Assembly (NCBI RefSeq): GCF_000006405.1
Contig: NW_003202288.1
Coordinates: 141,141 to 205,140, forward strand
From: Perkinsus marinus ATCC 50983
Taxonomy: Eukaryota; Perkinsozoa; Perkinsida; Perkinsidae
DNA length: 64,000 bases
Direction: 5' to 3'
The position numbers were made by a program, and so were the translations under genes. Positions 1 to 10,992 of the stretch are shown in pieces. Below the pieces are notes generated by a model. It saw nothing but the letters and a program-made list of their open reading frames with translations. It did not search any database and was not told the origin of the DNA. Each line of letters opens with the position of its first letter. Positions within the stretch are counted from its first letter, which is position 1.

Positions 1-74
1 CAGCTTGACAGGGAAGCCGCTGATCAACGAAACGAAGGATCACAACAACATAGTATAGAAAAAATGGGAATTCT

Positions 75-113
<39 letters not shown>

Positions 114-140
114 GCAACAACAACAACAACAACAACAACA

Positions 141-141
<1 letters not shown>
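75..141. repeat. (CAA)n microsatellite
   Basis: About 22 CAA units with one CAG interruption. It lies directly downstream of the NIPA-like gene, which ends at 197 on the minus strand, and passes straight into a (CTA)n run. Confidence 0.95.

Positions 142-196
<55 letters not shown>
142..196. repeat. (CTA)n microsatellite
   Basis: About 18 CTA units ending one base before the minus-strand TGA stop at 197-199 of the NIPA-like gene. On the minus strand it reads (TAG)n, so a read-through of the TGA would soon meet tandem TAG stops in one frame. A similar run occupies an intron of the SUMO-ligase gene near 6.66-6.72 kb. Confidence 0.95.
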
Positions 197-199
<3 letters not shown>

Positions 200-2388
200 C
201 CAGAGATACAAAATAAACGATCCAAAAATATCGACGCTTTCTACAGCAAAATATAGTCCATTCCCCATCTCACAAGCCTGCTGCATTTCGAAGCCCATTA
301 TAATCAATTCACGGTTGACCCTACCCGTCAGATCAGAGGTATTAGCTGGCCACCGATTGGCTCCTCCTCCCTCCTCATCCTCCATATACAGCTCCGGCAG
401 CCGAGTCGAGAGGCGCACCCTACTTCGAGGCCCTTCCTCCTCCTCCTCGTCATCGACCGTCCTCAGCAACATCCACACTGCCACTACGTTCACCGCCACT
501 CCAGTGCCCACCAGCACCCCTCCTCGCAGCCCTAGATGGTGAAACTCTGACAACAACAGTATTACTACTACCAGTACGCCCACCACACGCCCTTACCCTC
601 AAAGTAAACACCAGCCACTACAGCTTGTATCACCGCTGCTATCGAATAGTACACTGGTAAAAACCATAGTGTCTGACAACATGAGTAGCCCAAGCCCTCC
701 CAGAAGACCCTTACATTGAATCTTATCAGCCCTAGATTGAGCAAGAAGAGCCCTCCCGCCTCCGCAGTGGCCCCAACCGCTATTATCTCCCACTGGGGTT
801 TCGTCAGAAACCACACTGCTTCCGGATGCGATAGCGAGTTCAATGCAAGATGCACTACAGATCTACACAGGTCCAGTCAGGAAGATTCAGATCAGGCCCA
901 AAACTTGCCATCACCTCACAAACAGTAGTGCCAACGAGGTGAGCATTGCCGCAGGGACCGCGAACAGCAGTATGTCCACACCCGTATGTTTCACCCAGTG
1001 CATACGTGACGACGTCACCGACAGGCTAACAACGCATGCTCATCTCCCTATCTGGTTTCTCCTTGCTACTCACATTTTCACCACCGCTGCCGCCAACACC
1101 CCCACCACTATTACTGCTATCAACACCAAAAACGGCCGCTGGGCAAAACTGAACAACTCCCCCATCACCCACACACAGCGAAGCACAGGCCTACTGGGAC
1201 TCCAACTCCGCCTCTTTCCTCCATGCATCCCCCTTCACAGTACCACCGCTGCCGTCCACCAGTAGCATAATCAGCGTCGAGCCATCCGCCATCAGAACTG
1301 CGGTAGAGCCAGCAGCCATCAGCCACGCACACTGCATCGACCACCTGAGGGACCGCCTACCTCCAACACGTAAGCCCATATACTACCCTCTGTGCTTCTC
1401 CCCAAGTAACCACGGTGCTAGGAAAGAGTTACTGATGATTATGATAGCGTTGAGAAAAGCATATGTAAAATGAGGCGCCATCGCTAGAGCATGTAAGCAG
1501 CCATATTGGCCAACACTGTATAGAACCAGGCCCGACCAGAGATACCTAAAATCACCAGTATTAGAGTACATGCTCGCTTTCCTCAGCTAATCTCAGAAGT
1601 TTCCTCACTAATCATAGAAGTTTCCACACGAATTCGGGTAGAAGTATACGGAAACTAACCAAAATCTCCGTAAATTCACTTAAAATTTTTATGTCATCAC
1701 CAACACATGTACTTCAACCATGTGCATATTTTTCCACACTGAAAAATACCGCAGCTAAATCTTCACATACGTAATATTCACAACGACAACGCAGTACCCT
1801 CACCAACCAACAGTCTACTACCAGTGCTGGAGTGTATGCTCAGGAATTTCGCCACTAATAATATAAATTCACCCACACCTTTGCGGTGGAAGTACACAAA
1901 AAATCAAAAAGACTTTCCAGAAATTTCCAACGCGCGAAATAAACTAAATTCATCTATCCCACCACACTGCCCTCCATAAACCAGTGCTGCAAAAAATGTT
2001 CGCCTCCCTCAGCTGAGCTCAATACCTTCCTCACCTATCATTGGAGTTTACATACGAATTGGCAGAATATATGAGTATTGTTCTAAAATTTCCTCAGCCT
2101 CAATATTGTCACCAACACATGTGCCGAGCCATGTCCATATTCTACCACACCGGTCCCCCCATAAACTGATCAACAGTCCTAACCCGAACTTTAGTATTAC
2201 CCGTTAGTGAGGTAGTCCACACTAAAACCACATGTCGCCCAAAAGCCCCTACCACCCATCCCACACTTCACCGTTGCCAACTTCTGCAATATCATGCCCA
2301 AATTGATAGCCACGCATGCCACAAGGAGGAGGACCACTCCGATGCTTCCCGGCCGCGCAAGGGCTTCCAACATTCCCAAGGGGCTCAA
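197..2388 (-). CDS. NIPA: NIPA-family magnesium transporter (8 exons)
   Basis: Integral membrane Mg2+ transporter of the NIPA/DUF803 branch of the drug/metabolite transporter superfamily. Spliced exons are 2201-2388, 1387-1545, 1195-1344, 1074-1148, 915-1025, 715-862, 597-672 and 197-546, summing to 1,257 nt (418 aa), in the usual NIPA size range. Hydrophobic segments include GVVLLLVACVAINLGMILQK (N-terminal helix), a helix pair ending SFLAPWLLGEKHRG, PFLVLIAVIVVGVLAAAVV, and a C-terminal PVYYS plus helix typical of NIPA. The C-terminus has an acidic EEEEE run. Introns 2-7 are 42-52 bp, whereas intron 1 (1546-2200) is 655 bp and filled by three MITE-A copies. All junctions are GT-AG and keep frame. 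The last ~35 residues are the least certain. Confidence 0.8.
1556..1741 (+). mobile_element. MITE-A copy in NIPA intron 1
   Basis: Begins CAGTATTAGAGTACATG and ends CACACTG, matching the family termini CAGTGTTGGAATATATG and GCATATTTTCCCACACTG, which are imperfect inverted repeats. The internal core reads TTTCCTCACTAATCATAGAA and the 3' part CACCAACACATGT. It lies 8 bp from the acceptor of NIPA exon 2. Confidence 0.75.
1822..1969 (+). mobile_element. Degenerate MITE-A copy in NIPA intron 1
   Basis: Starts CAGTGCTGGAGTGTATG and ends CACACTG. The interior is eroded, but the 'CCACTAATAATATAAATTC' stretch still aligns to the family core. Confidence 0.6.
1982..2158 (+). mobile_element. MITE-A copy flanked by an 8-bp direct repeat
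   Basis: Starts CAGTGCTG and carries the core TTCGCCTCCCTCAGCTGAGC. Exact CCATAAAC lies immediately on both sides (1974-1981 and 2159-2166), as expected for an 8-bp target-site duplication. A tandem duplication together with the preceding copy is an alternative. Confidence 0.7.
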
Positions 2389-2424
2389 GAAAGGGGATAG
2401 AAAAAAATATAAAAATTGCTGTCA

Positions 2425-2500
2425 CCGGGATTCGAACCCTAGACCTCTCCCATCACACAACACTGCAAAGCCTCTGAACATCTAAACCACATGCTTCATT
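2425..2500 (-). repeat. tRNA-like element (B-box/T-arm)
   Basis: The minus strand contains GGGTTCGAATCCCGG followed by CAGCAATTTTT. It looks like a pol III B box and T arm, with an A-box-like GTGGTTTAGATG about 50 bp upstream, but the acceptor stem does not pair. Best read as a tRNA-derived SINE or decayed tRNA, one of about nine in the window. Confidence 0.5.
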
Positions 2501-2764
2501 CATTTTCTCTTCTTTACTCTAAGAAACTCCTCTACTACTCCCCACCAACAACAACCATTTCCACCTACTTATACGTTCCGTATCTTTTTTTAAGTCCGAG
2601 AAACTTCGACAACTTTCCACTCTTCTTCCCTTCCGGCTTCTTGAACAAAAATATACCTAAAATTTTCACCACTACCCAAAATCGAAATCAGCTTCCACTC
2701 TACTCAGTATGAAATCCAGCAAGGCCCTTCCTCTCCCATTCCCCCGCGCCTTGCTCATCTTCGG

Positions 2765-3861
2765 GCACAGACCCCCCAAAGTGCCAAGCCCCAACTCTTC
2801 CGACAACTTACTACATGTAACGCCCTGTATGACAAATCTTGCATTCTTGCAACCACTTGCATTTCCTCAACTACTACCTCCCCATTCTTCTCCTTCATAA
2901 CCGACCGTTTCTCCCCTCCTGCGGCCGCACACGCCAAAAGGAATCTGCCCGCTATCGCTGTCGAGTCCAAGTCCACCCACCTCTCACCGAACCAAGTAGA
3001 GGTTCCTCATCCTTATAGCAACATGCAGTAGCGTGTCACCATTCACGATCTCAAAGTTCGGCGAATGGAACACAGTCCTGAGCCCAGCGTCCTGACTGGC
3101 AGCACCAGTAGCAGCAGAGACTGCTTACGTCCTGGCCCCGCCAAACCGTATGCCTCTGTACCGGAGTATCTCCCCTTCAATGGGTAGCACCTCATCCTCA
3201 CCCACACCATGTCGCCCTCTACCTCTCCTCTCCTCCTCAAACAACACCTTCAAGAACCTCTGCGTCGGGTAGCTCATTGGCCCCCCAGGGTCCCCTCCCT
3301 CCCGGGACTGTCCTCTCAACAACACCGCAAGCCCACCGCTTCGCTCCGCTGCTGACAACTGTTCAGCCGCTTCCGGCAAACTCAAAAGCCTCGAGGGCCC
3401 ACCAATATACAACTCCTCGTACCTACCGAAACCCCCCTCGACCCCAACAGCACCAACCCATTATCAGGGTGGGAAAATCTGCACATGGTCACCTACATGT
3501 GTCGGTGACAAAATGAAAATTTTGGGAAATTCTTGCTAGTTTCTGAGCACTTCTACCCGAATGAATATCAACACCTATAATAAGTGGGGAAACTCCTGAG
3601 CTGAGCTGACCAAAGCCAAGATGTATTCCAACACTAATACTTTCCCATCCACACTCTACTCTCCGTCCAAGCATTAGCAGCAGACTGCTTCTGCTCCTCC
3701 TCTCTTTGGCGGCGACCAGACACCACCCTCGACCGAGACGACATCGCCTCACTCGCCAGCACCAACCACTTAAAGCGGACCCCGTCAGAGGATAGCACCT
3801 TCTCTATTGCATCCTGGCAAACACAATACTTCCGGAGCGAGCGGAGCATATACTGCAACAA
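2765..3861 (-). CDS. Ankyrin-repeat protein exons (3' part)
   Basis: Exon 3641-3861 (SRVWMGK at its end) joins in frame across a 218-bp intron to exon ~3133-3422 (YEELYIGG...), then over a 35-bp intron to ~3000-3097, which carries the ankyrin-like NGDTLLHVAIR. A further open stretch at 2880-2976 (FLLACAAAGGEKRS) looks like another ankyrin helix, but its junction is not resolved. The 218-bp intron contains a MITE-A copy. The 5' end is unknown, and this may be the C-terminal half of the ankyrin gene at 4.2-5.6 kb, with a tRNA-like element in the joining intron. Confidence 0.5.
3465..3636 (-). mobile_element. MITE-A copy forming most of an intron
   Basis: In sense orientation on the minus strand it reads TAGTGTTGGAATACATC at its 5' end and GCAGATTTTCCCACCCTG at its 3' end. 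It fills 172 of the 218 bp of intron 3423-3640. The 5' splice site GTAT immediately precedes the terminal repeat. Confidence 0.7.
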
Positions 3862-4039
3862 CCAGCACGGTATCGCGCTGTGTACGAATGTACATACGAT
3901 CGTACGTGCGCGCGAGCATCCGCTCTATCCCCAAGTATCCGAGGGCACAAGATCGACCAAACGAGCCCTCTATCATCCGAGGTTCACACAAGAATCGAAA
4001 AACTCGAGTACCCTTCAAGAAATTTATGCGAGAACAGTT

Positions 4040-4135
4040 CTTGACGGAAAAATGTACAACCCGGGGATCGAACCGGGGACCTATCCCAGGGCGAAGCTTG
4101 GTGCGCGAGTCCAGATCTAGGACTACCAAATGACC
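4040..4135 (-). repeat. tRNA-like element
   Basis: The minus strand carries an A-box-like TGGTCATTTGGTAG and, about 45 bp on, the B-box CCGGTTCGATCCCCGG followed by TTGTACATTTTT. The acceptor arms do not pair, so I do not call a functional tRNA. Confidence 0.45.
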
Positions 4136-4203
4136 ATGACGAACGCAATTGAAAATCAATTTTGCTTATCACATCACCACAACGATCATCACATCCCCAA
4201 ATC

Positions 4204-5608
4204 CCCACCAGAAGATGCGCACTGAACGAGCTCCACCCTAAAAAGACCTAGTGAGTAACATTTCACTACTACCTGCCGACAAAGGGAAGCTATGACATCT
4301 CCAGCGATCTCCAGCTGTACACCATCATGTGGTGGCTTCCTATACGCACTAAACCGTTCTAAAGAGCAGCAATACAAAAAGGGCGGAGCGAAGCAGCATC
4401 AGCCCAGCTCTTCCTCCTCCTCACGTATCGACATCAACACTTCCTCTTGCCACAACGTCCCTTCAGCTATCACCGACTTCAACTGTGCCTCAGCAGCGGC
4501 CACTCTACCAAAATAGTCGTTACCCTGTCACCAACATCCTCATACCATCCAACACCGCCCCCAATACTCCTACCAACACCGCCTTGTCATCTCCCTCGCC
4601 AACACGGGCACCACCTGGCTTCACCACTCTACCATAAAGCCCTTCCAAATACCCTCTGCCACCGATGCGAGGGTCCTGATGACCACTACTACTCCCAACT
4701 GCCCTCGGCCCTACCAACAGGTCCATCCTCATTGCTACTCCTCCTCCCGGGTTGAATCTCATCGCCTTCTCAGGAGTGATTCCCTCAGCATTTCTAGCCT
4801 CCACATCCGCGCCCATCAATAACAACATCGCGATCAACAAACGATCTCGAACCCTGCCAAAGCCATACCACTCCTTCCCCAACTTCCCAGTGTCCCCACC
4901 TCACACACATATGCAGAGCTGTGTCCCCTGCTACTGCCCCCTGCCAATACTTCACATACCGATTCCCCTCCCCTCCCGATTTCGACACCTCCACCGAACG
5001 CCCTAACACACCACCCTTCCACATAAACACCAACAGCATCAACTCACCACTGACAGGCGACATCACCTCCCCAACGCCCTTCCCCCTCGCCAACAACGGT
5101 CTGGTCATCAACCCCGTCGCTCCGCCATATTCAACCGAAATCACCGCATGCCTGTAAATGCTCGTGCCCACTAAACACTACCGCCACCATTCACCTCGCC
5201 TCAACGACTTTCGATGGACTGATATTCTGTCGGGCCTCACCGAATTGGTTTTCAGGCGCTGCAGAACAGCAATCAAAAATGAGAAAACCGCTCCCCCCTC
5301 TCTACCGGAGATGTCACGCGTTTTACTAGTCGCCGAAGTAGACACGACCTGCTCGTTAATCCAACTATTATTGCTCATCAGCAATCCTCGCAGGACCTAC
5401 CGAGAAGGACGCAGGTTCGATCCCTGCATCACACAAAATACAACAACATCAACAATTTCCCCCTTCATTTAAAATTATTCCCCATACCATTCCTCTTCCA
5501 AATCGTAGGGGCGTCCGCTACCTTCTGTCTTCCTATTCTGATCTTCTCCAACCGATCAGCCTCCACTCCATCATCCTCCGTTGAAGCCCCAAGATTATCA
5601 CTGATCAT
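4204..5608 (-). CDS. Ankyrin-repeat protein (5' part)
   Basis: A likely first exon starts at the ATG at 5608 (MISDNLGASTEDDGVEADRL) and ends at a GTAGCG donor near 5517. Further in, GDTALHMCVR joins over a ~45-bp intron in frame to RDRLLIAMLLLMGADVEARN and AEGITPEKAM, a textbook ankyrin repeat (TALH, LL..GADV.ARN..G.TP). Later exons encode AEAQLKSVIAEGTLWQEE and RFSAYRKPPHDGVQLEIAG, joined over an intron near 4.37-4.43 kb that contains the 12-mer GCTTCGCTCCGC. Ankyrin repeats mediate protein-protein contacts; the partner is unknown. Intermediate exons (5.0-5.5 kb) are not fully resolved. Confidence 0.5.
5395..5445 (+). repeat. tRNA-like element
   Basis: GCAGGTTCGATCCCTGC forms a clean T-arm hairpin with the B box inside, followed by ATCACACAAAAT. 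No matching acceptor stem was seen upstream. Confidence 0.4.
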
Positions 5609-6348
5609 CACTTCCCCCAAGAGGTTCAATCCCTCCACCACCCAACGACCCCCTTTCCCTTTCCCCCTTCCTTCCGATGCAACAGCCCTAGGGCTCGGCC
5701 CTGGACCATATGCTCGAGCTGGTCGAACCTACCCACCCCAACCTCATGCGGCCTCAACCTTCTATTCAAAATAGTACACCTCTATCGCTCACACAACGAC
5801 CACCATCAGACAACCAAGCAAAGACTACACCATCACACGTCACCTCATTTTTCGACCAAACCTTGCGGCCTTGCCTTTTATCACCGTCCCTAACACCACC
5901 TATATGAAAAAAATGACGCTACCGAGGATCGAACCCGGGACCTCACTACGTGCCGAGCTCTTCTCTCTTCTCTTGCCGTGTTCATAAGAAACAGAAGGCA
6001 TATGTGACAACCACATCAACTAACAGGCCCTCTTGCTATCTTGCATTTCCTCAACGCAAACACATAACTCCCTTAGAAGCCTCAGAGCTTACGTACCTGG
6101 CGTTACCGCCTATTGAACTTCCAATAATACAAATAGTTTCCACTGCACAATATTCCAACGACTTCCTACGACCGTTGAGGAAATGCAAGTGAGCAAGATT
6201 CGCAACACGAACCTCCTCCTCCTCCTCAGTCACTATCGCACAGGTCAATGAGTCCCCCCTCAAGGACCTTACCAATAGGCCCTCGAGGTACCACACCCCT
6301 ACATGAGGAAAGCAATACCACTCCACCATTGCATCAGCCGCCCTCATC
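5609..6348. other. Intergenic region with a tRNA-like element
   Basis: No supported coding exon. At about 5908-6010 the minus strand carries CCCGGGTTCGATCCTCGG, whose T stem pairs well, then TAGCGTCATTTTTTT. The upstream half resembles a D arm (TAGTTGATGTGGTTG) and could be an intron-containing tRNA remnant, but the acceptor strands do not pair. The PIAS/SIZ gene ends at 6349. Confidence 0.5.
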
Positions 6349-6652
6349 CTACCGTGCATGACGCTTCCTTCGTCTCGATTTCTTGCTGTCTTCATCCATC
6401 TCGGCCAGCCTCAACCTCCTCTTCCTACTCCGATCCCTCTCCCTCTCCTCATAAGGCCTATACGCTTGCCTCAGCAACGCTTCGCTATACTGTTGCTGGT
6501 CCCCTCTCCTTGAGGACGGCAACACTCCACTAGACAGATAACGATGACCATCCATCATCCCAGAGGGGGGCGGCACGCCGTTCGCTGTAGTTGGAGGGAT
6601 AATAGGATACTACATAAAACAATGAGATACATTCTCTACTGCTATAAGACCG

Positions 6653-6719
<67 letters not shown>

Positions 6720-9700
6720 CTCTTCCATATACCAGTCCTTTCCCAACGAGGCAGAGGTCGAAGACGAGGACGGTCCCCCACTGCCTTCTTTCAAACGACT
6801 AGCAATGATATCTTCAACCGAAGGTGGCGACCCATGCTGCATCACTCCACCAATAGGAGCTCGATACGAGTCCGACAGTAACTACATGACGGCCCTATTC
6901 TCTACCTCACCACCACCAACAGAGATTCTCACCGGATATCGCGGCTTTGGCAACAAGGGAGCCTCATCGTCGCTCGAGGAAGAGGAGGAGGAACTTCCCA
7001 TCAAATCCACCATGACCCTCTCTCGTGGACGGTGCGATGACGACCCATGACTCTCGGCAGGCACGGTCGTCGAGGTTTCCTAAGTTCCACAATGAAACCC
7101 CTTCAAACGCTTTTATCAGACGCTATCCCGGTCACTCAAAAAACAATTCTAAGCCGAACCAGAGAATCAACCAGGAACCTATTTTGAATTTTCCACATGA
7201 TCTTAACAATCAATTTTCTATGTAAATTTCATTGCATTATTAACATTTTATCATTATTATCAAACCCAAGAGAACGTTATTTCTTCAATCAAGATGAGCC
7301 CTTGAGCCCAACTACCGAACAAGTTCATGCGAAGTCCGATGCGCCCCATAAAAAGTACACCACAGCGTCGACCAGCAGCCCACCTCTTCCTCTTCCTTCG
7401 TATTAGATAGTCCTCCTCCTCCTCCTGCGCCCTCTCCCTCACTCTCCTCCCCACTACCCGATGCATAGTCCGATGGATCCACCGACCAATCCAGCGTCCT
7501 CTTATCAAGATGGACCTGCGCCCGCTCTCCCCCACTTTCTCCAGCACATCCCTCTCTTACCGAATCACAGGTCGGCCGTCCAGATGCATCCGAAGTCGCC
7601 TTGATGACCTCCAACACAAAACCATCCACGACCAAGTCCTCTGGCCTCACCACACGAGAACACACACCGCACTTCCACCGGTTGTTAAATGCCGACATCT
7701 TCGGTTGAGTTCCAATAAACATCTCCAAATCAAAACACTGAGAACCCAAACACTTCCAAAACCTTCCTCGGCAATTCCTCCTCACCTGCATATGCGTGCA
7801 CAGCTTCCCTCTAGCCGGTGCTACCATCGGGCACATCGACAATGGACACGTCAAAGGCAACACCCTAGCACTACTAATACCACCATATGTGTGCATTAAA
7901 CTCCCACCTAGTGTTGCCCTCCTTCTCCTCCTTACTCCCCTCTATCTCCACATCCTCGTCATCATGCAGACCCTCCCTATTTAGAACTCGCCTGATCCTC
8001 TCCCGGCACTCTACACTGCTCAGGATTGGCACCTGGGAAGGAAAAAATCCCTCGATTCCAAATCGATCTCGATATCACTGCACTGTATGAATCACAATTC
8101 TCAGCCGACAGATGCGTACCCCTCAGTGTAGGAAGATAAGCACATGAGCAAGTACACATGTCGGTAGGAATACGGAAATTTCGGGAAATTCCTCCTGTCT
8201 TGGGTAAATTCCCATAATATAGTGAGAGAGCTCCTCATCTCAGCTGAGTGAACCAAACATATATTCCAACATCGATATCACTACCAAATCTCCCCACACT
8301 TTCGCTACGGTACCCCCTCCCTAACCCTAGCTCAGCCCATCGAAATGCACTTACCGACTTCACTAGGTCCTCAGCGGTTCGTCTAATACAAAGTACGAAC
8401 GCCAGAACGAACTCCTCGGGTTTACTACCGCCCTTCGGTGAGGGCGTCGATGACACCTATAATCATCATCGCAATCGTCCCAATTCGACACGATACCCCT
8501 ACCACTATTCTATTCACCTCCTCGTGCGAGCTGAGGCAGGCGGTGATGTCAATAGGCTCATCCCTGCGCACTTTGAGGTGCTTCGGAGGGTCGATCTACA
8601 CAAAACGGCAGTCCAAGATTTTGATATGAGAAAATATCTAAGATGTTTGGTGAAGAAATCAGCTCAAAATTCGATGTAGTTGAGAAAAAACTATCTAAGA
8701 ATTGTGGTTTTTAGATGTCGCGTAATGGGGCCTCATCCGTATCTTGCCAACTCGAACCTAAGATTCCCCCTCACCTTCACTGCCTCACTATTATTAATCC
8801 GCACTTCTAGAGTATACGGCCACTGGTGCGTTATTCGCTCACTCGACAGCTTCATGCGGCTGATAACAACAACTCCAATAAATGCCCCAACCGGGAATCG
8901 AACCCGCGCCCACCTCCTCGCAGGACAGCGTATCATCCGGGCGAACACCCGCGCCCCTTGTCGTCGCCATTCCTTCACATGCTTAGCGTTAAGCTCGGCA
9001 AAGAACTTCCCATAACTCAGCCTCCACATCCCCAACACCGCCCGACTATTGACCTGACCAAACCGCAACATGGGGCCTTCTACCTCTACCTTCCTAAGCT
9101 GTGTCAATCACTTTCGTTCGCAACAAGCACGATAATGATAACATTCACTGAGGACTGTCCTCACTTTCAACACCAAAATGGTATACAATACCGTTTGAGA
9201 CGACTCTACTAATCCGACCAATTTACGGTATGGACAATTGGAGCTCCATCGTCCTCAATGATTTCTTTCGCACACAGCAGGCTCCGAAAATTTCAAAAAA
9301 ATGTACAACTTCTACCCAAAAAAACCCACATCTCAAAACCGCATAGGCGATGAAAGTCACAACACCAGCAACTAGATCATAGGTGACGCCCTCCCTTGCC
9401 GATACTACCGCTGGAGGTGCTGCCTCCCAAAAAGGATCCATCGCTTCAAACACTTCTTCCAAGTCGGGGTCCTTCACCATGTGCCCAGGGAGCCCGCCAC
9501 TTCTATTTGTCGTGCCCGAGGACGGAGTCGCTGCAGCAAATTGATATGAATGTCTACTCCCATCTCACTTACTACCCCCAAATGTCCTAGCCGCATTCTC
9601 AGCATGACTAAAGTACATATCCCCCCTAACGGCACTCGACTCGCCATAGTAGTCCCCTTGCGCCCGACCGAACACTGAATTACCTACAACAACCGTCTGC

Positions 9701-9979
9701 CCGTCTACAGGCTCTCCCCAAACACTCACCCCCTGTACGTTGGAGCTCCTGCCAAGCATGTGGATTCTCTATAACATATTTGACAAGGCGGTCTATCAGC
9801 TCTTGCTTTCTACCTCCTACCCGTAGCCGAAAGTGCCTAGTAGAGTGCATGCAGCCCACCGAGGCAAAGTAGTAGTACCGGGCAATGTCCTTTAATTGGT
9901 CTATAGTACACTTGCCGAACCACCGTTCGTGGGCTGCGGTGACCGGCGAGATGGGTGACTGTCCCCCTGCAGAGGACAT
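6349..9979 (-). CDS. PIAS/SIZ1: PIAS/SIZ-type SUMO E3 ligase
   Basis: SUMO E3 ligase acting on nuclear substrates. Start ATG at 9979. The SAP domain (LKDIARYYYFAS...GGRKQELIDRLVKYV) lies at about 9.8-9.95 kb. The following exons give DPFWEAAPPA (start of PINIT), then DEPIDITACLSSHEE and KPEEFVLAFVLCIRRTAEDL (end of PINIT). The SP-RING is split by a 48-bp intron (7738-7785) exactly at HMQ|CFDL: TCPLSMCPMVAPARGKLC, then CFDLEMF, WKCGVC and EDLVVDGF. C-terminal exons 6933-7079, 6720-6881 and 6349-6609 carry a SUMO-interacting motif VMVDL followed by eight serines and DDE, then a basic nuclear-localisation tail (RKRRLR, SRRRKRHAR). All catalytic RING cysteines and the histidine of the family are present. 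Introns include a (TAG)n run, a MITE-A copy and a tRNA-like element. Confidence 0.85.
6654..6719. repeat. (CTA)n microsatellite in a PIAS/SIZ intron
   Basis: About 21 CTA units. On the minus strand the intron 6610-6719 starts GTAGTAGTAG directly after the exon, so the 5' splice site is the first unit of a (GTA)n run and every unit also contains an AG. Confidence 0.9.
8150..8284 (-). mobile_element. MITE-A copy in a PIAS/SIZ intron
   Basis: Minus-strand sense copy: GATGTTGGAATATATGTTTGG at one end, CTCAGCTGAGATGAGGAGC inside, and ACATGT at the other end. It lies between the last PINIT exon and the SP-RING exon. Confidence 0.65.
8878..8975 (-). repeat. tRNA-like element in a PIAS/SIZ intron
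   Basis: The minus strand reads GGGCGCGGGTTCGATTCCCGG then TTGGGGCATTTATT. The T arm is good, but the expected 5' acceptor GCCCCAA is absent. Confidence 0.45.
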
Positions 9980-10990
9980 ACACAGAGAAAAAGAGGAGGA
10001 AGGAACTCCATCAGAGACATCAATACGTTTCTACCGCGCGCCTGATAATTCGTAACGAACGTTGCGTCTCCCGAGAACGACCACTGACCCCACCTCAGGA
10101 ACGAGCAGACTGCCGATTATAACAACCACTGGTGAGCTGCCGCTATGATACGACACGTAATATGCCGTACTGGTTTCTCCATTACCAGACTCGGCTGAGC
10201 GACCCTGCGGCCTCGACAATGGAATTTTCAGAATCTTGGATTTCTAAGGCAACTTGCATCTCCTCAATTTTCAGTTTATACCGCACGCCGGTGAATGCTG
10301 TCCAGTTTTGACGAAGGCAATCTATGCTCCTTTCATGTTGCTCCCACTAAATACTTTTGTGACGTATTTTGACGTAATGTCTGTACAACTGCGTTGAGAG
10401 TGTACCGGAATCCCACTAAAAATTTTACATATACTCTTTATATTGACTAACTAGCGGGACACCTCATACCATACCTCCCCGAAATCAATCTATATTAAAC
10501 ACCTGTGTAGTCTGCCTTCTTTTACCTTACTGCTACTAGTACTAACTGTTGTGATTCTCACGCGATTTGCATTTTCTTCGGAAGTGTTTCTCTACTCTCG
10601 ACGCTATTATGGACGGACAGAGGAGCTAGAGGCCGAACACAGCAATGTTCTTAGATGTGGATGCATCTTGTAGAAAATACTCGAGTTGTACTTGTAGGAT
10701 AAACGGTTCAGCGTGACTCATGCTACTGTGCCGATGGAAGCGATAAATATTGACCACGTGAGTGGTAGAAAACTGCCGCATTCTGGAGGGTTTTGTAGTC
10801 GGATGGTTCGAACTATGCAAGGGCCACCCTTGCGACAAAAAAGGTAATCGTGAAGATCAAAGATTTCCGACCATACTTGAGATGCAGCACTCGGATCGAG
10901 TTCGCGCTACTCAACACAACACCTCATTAGGTTTACGACTCCTCCCGAACATGCGCATCAGCGCGGAATTCAATCATCCATGGTGACCTC
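9980..10990. other. Upstream/intergenic stretch, no supported gene
   Basis: Only short ORFs without domain features or convincing splice continuity. It separates the PIAS/SIZ start from the LRR gene's 3' end and may hold the PIAS/SIZ promoter. Confidence 0.4.
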
Positions 10991-10992
10991 TC

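Noticed and set aside
6544-7050. 168-codon plus-strand ORF with poly-threonine
   Set aside because: Poly-Thr is the (CTA/ACT)n microsatellite and the rest is antisense to PIAS/SIZ exons.
8878-8975. Functional tRNA gene
   Set aside because: T arm and B box are good but the 5' acceptor strand does not pair with TTGGGGC. The same failure applies to the other tRNA-like loci.
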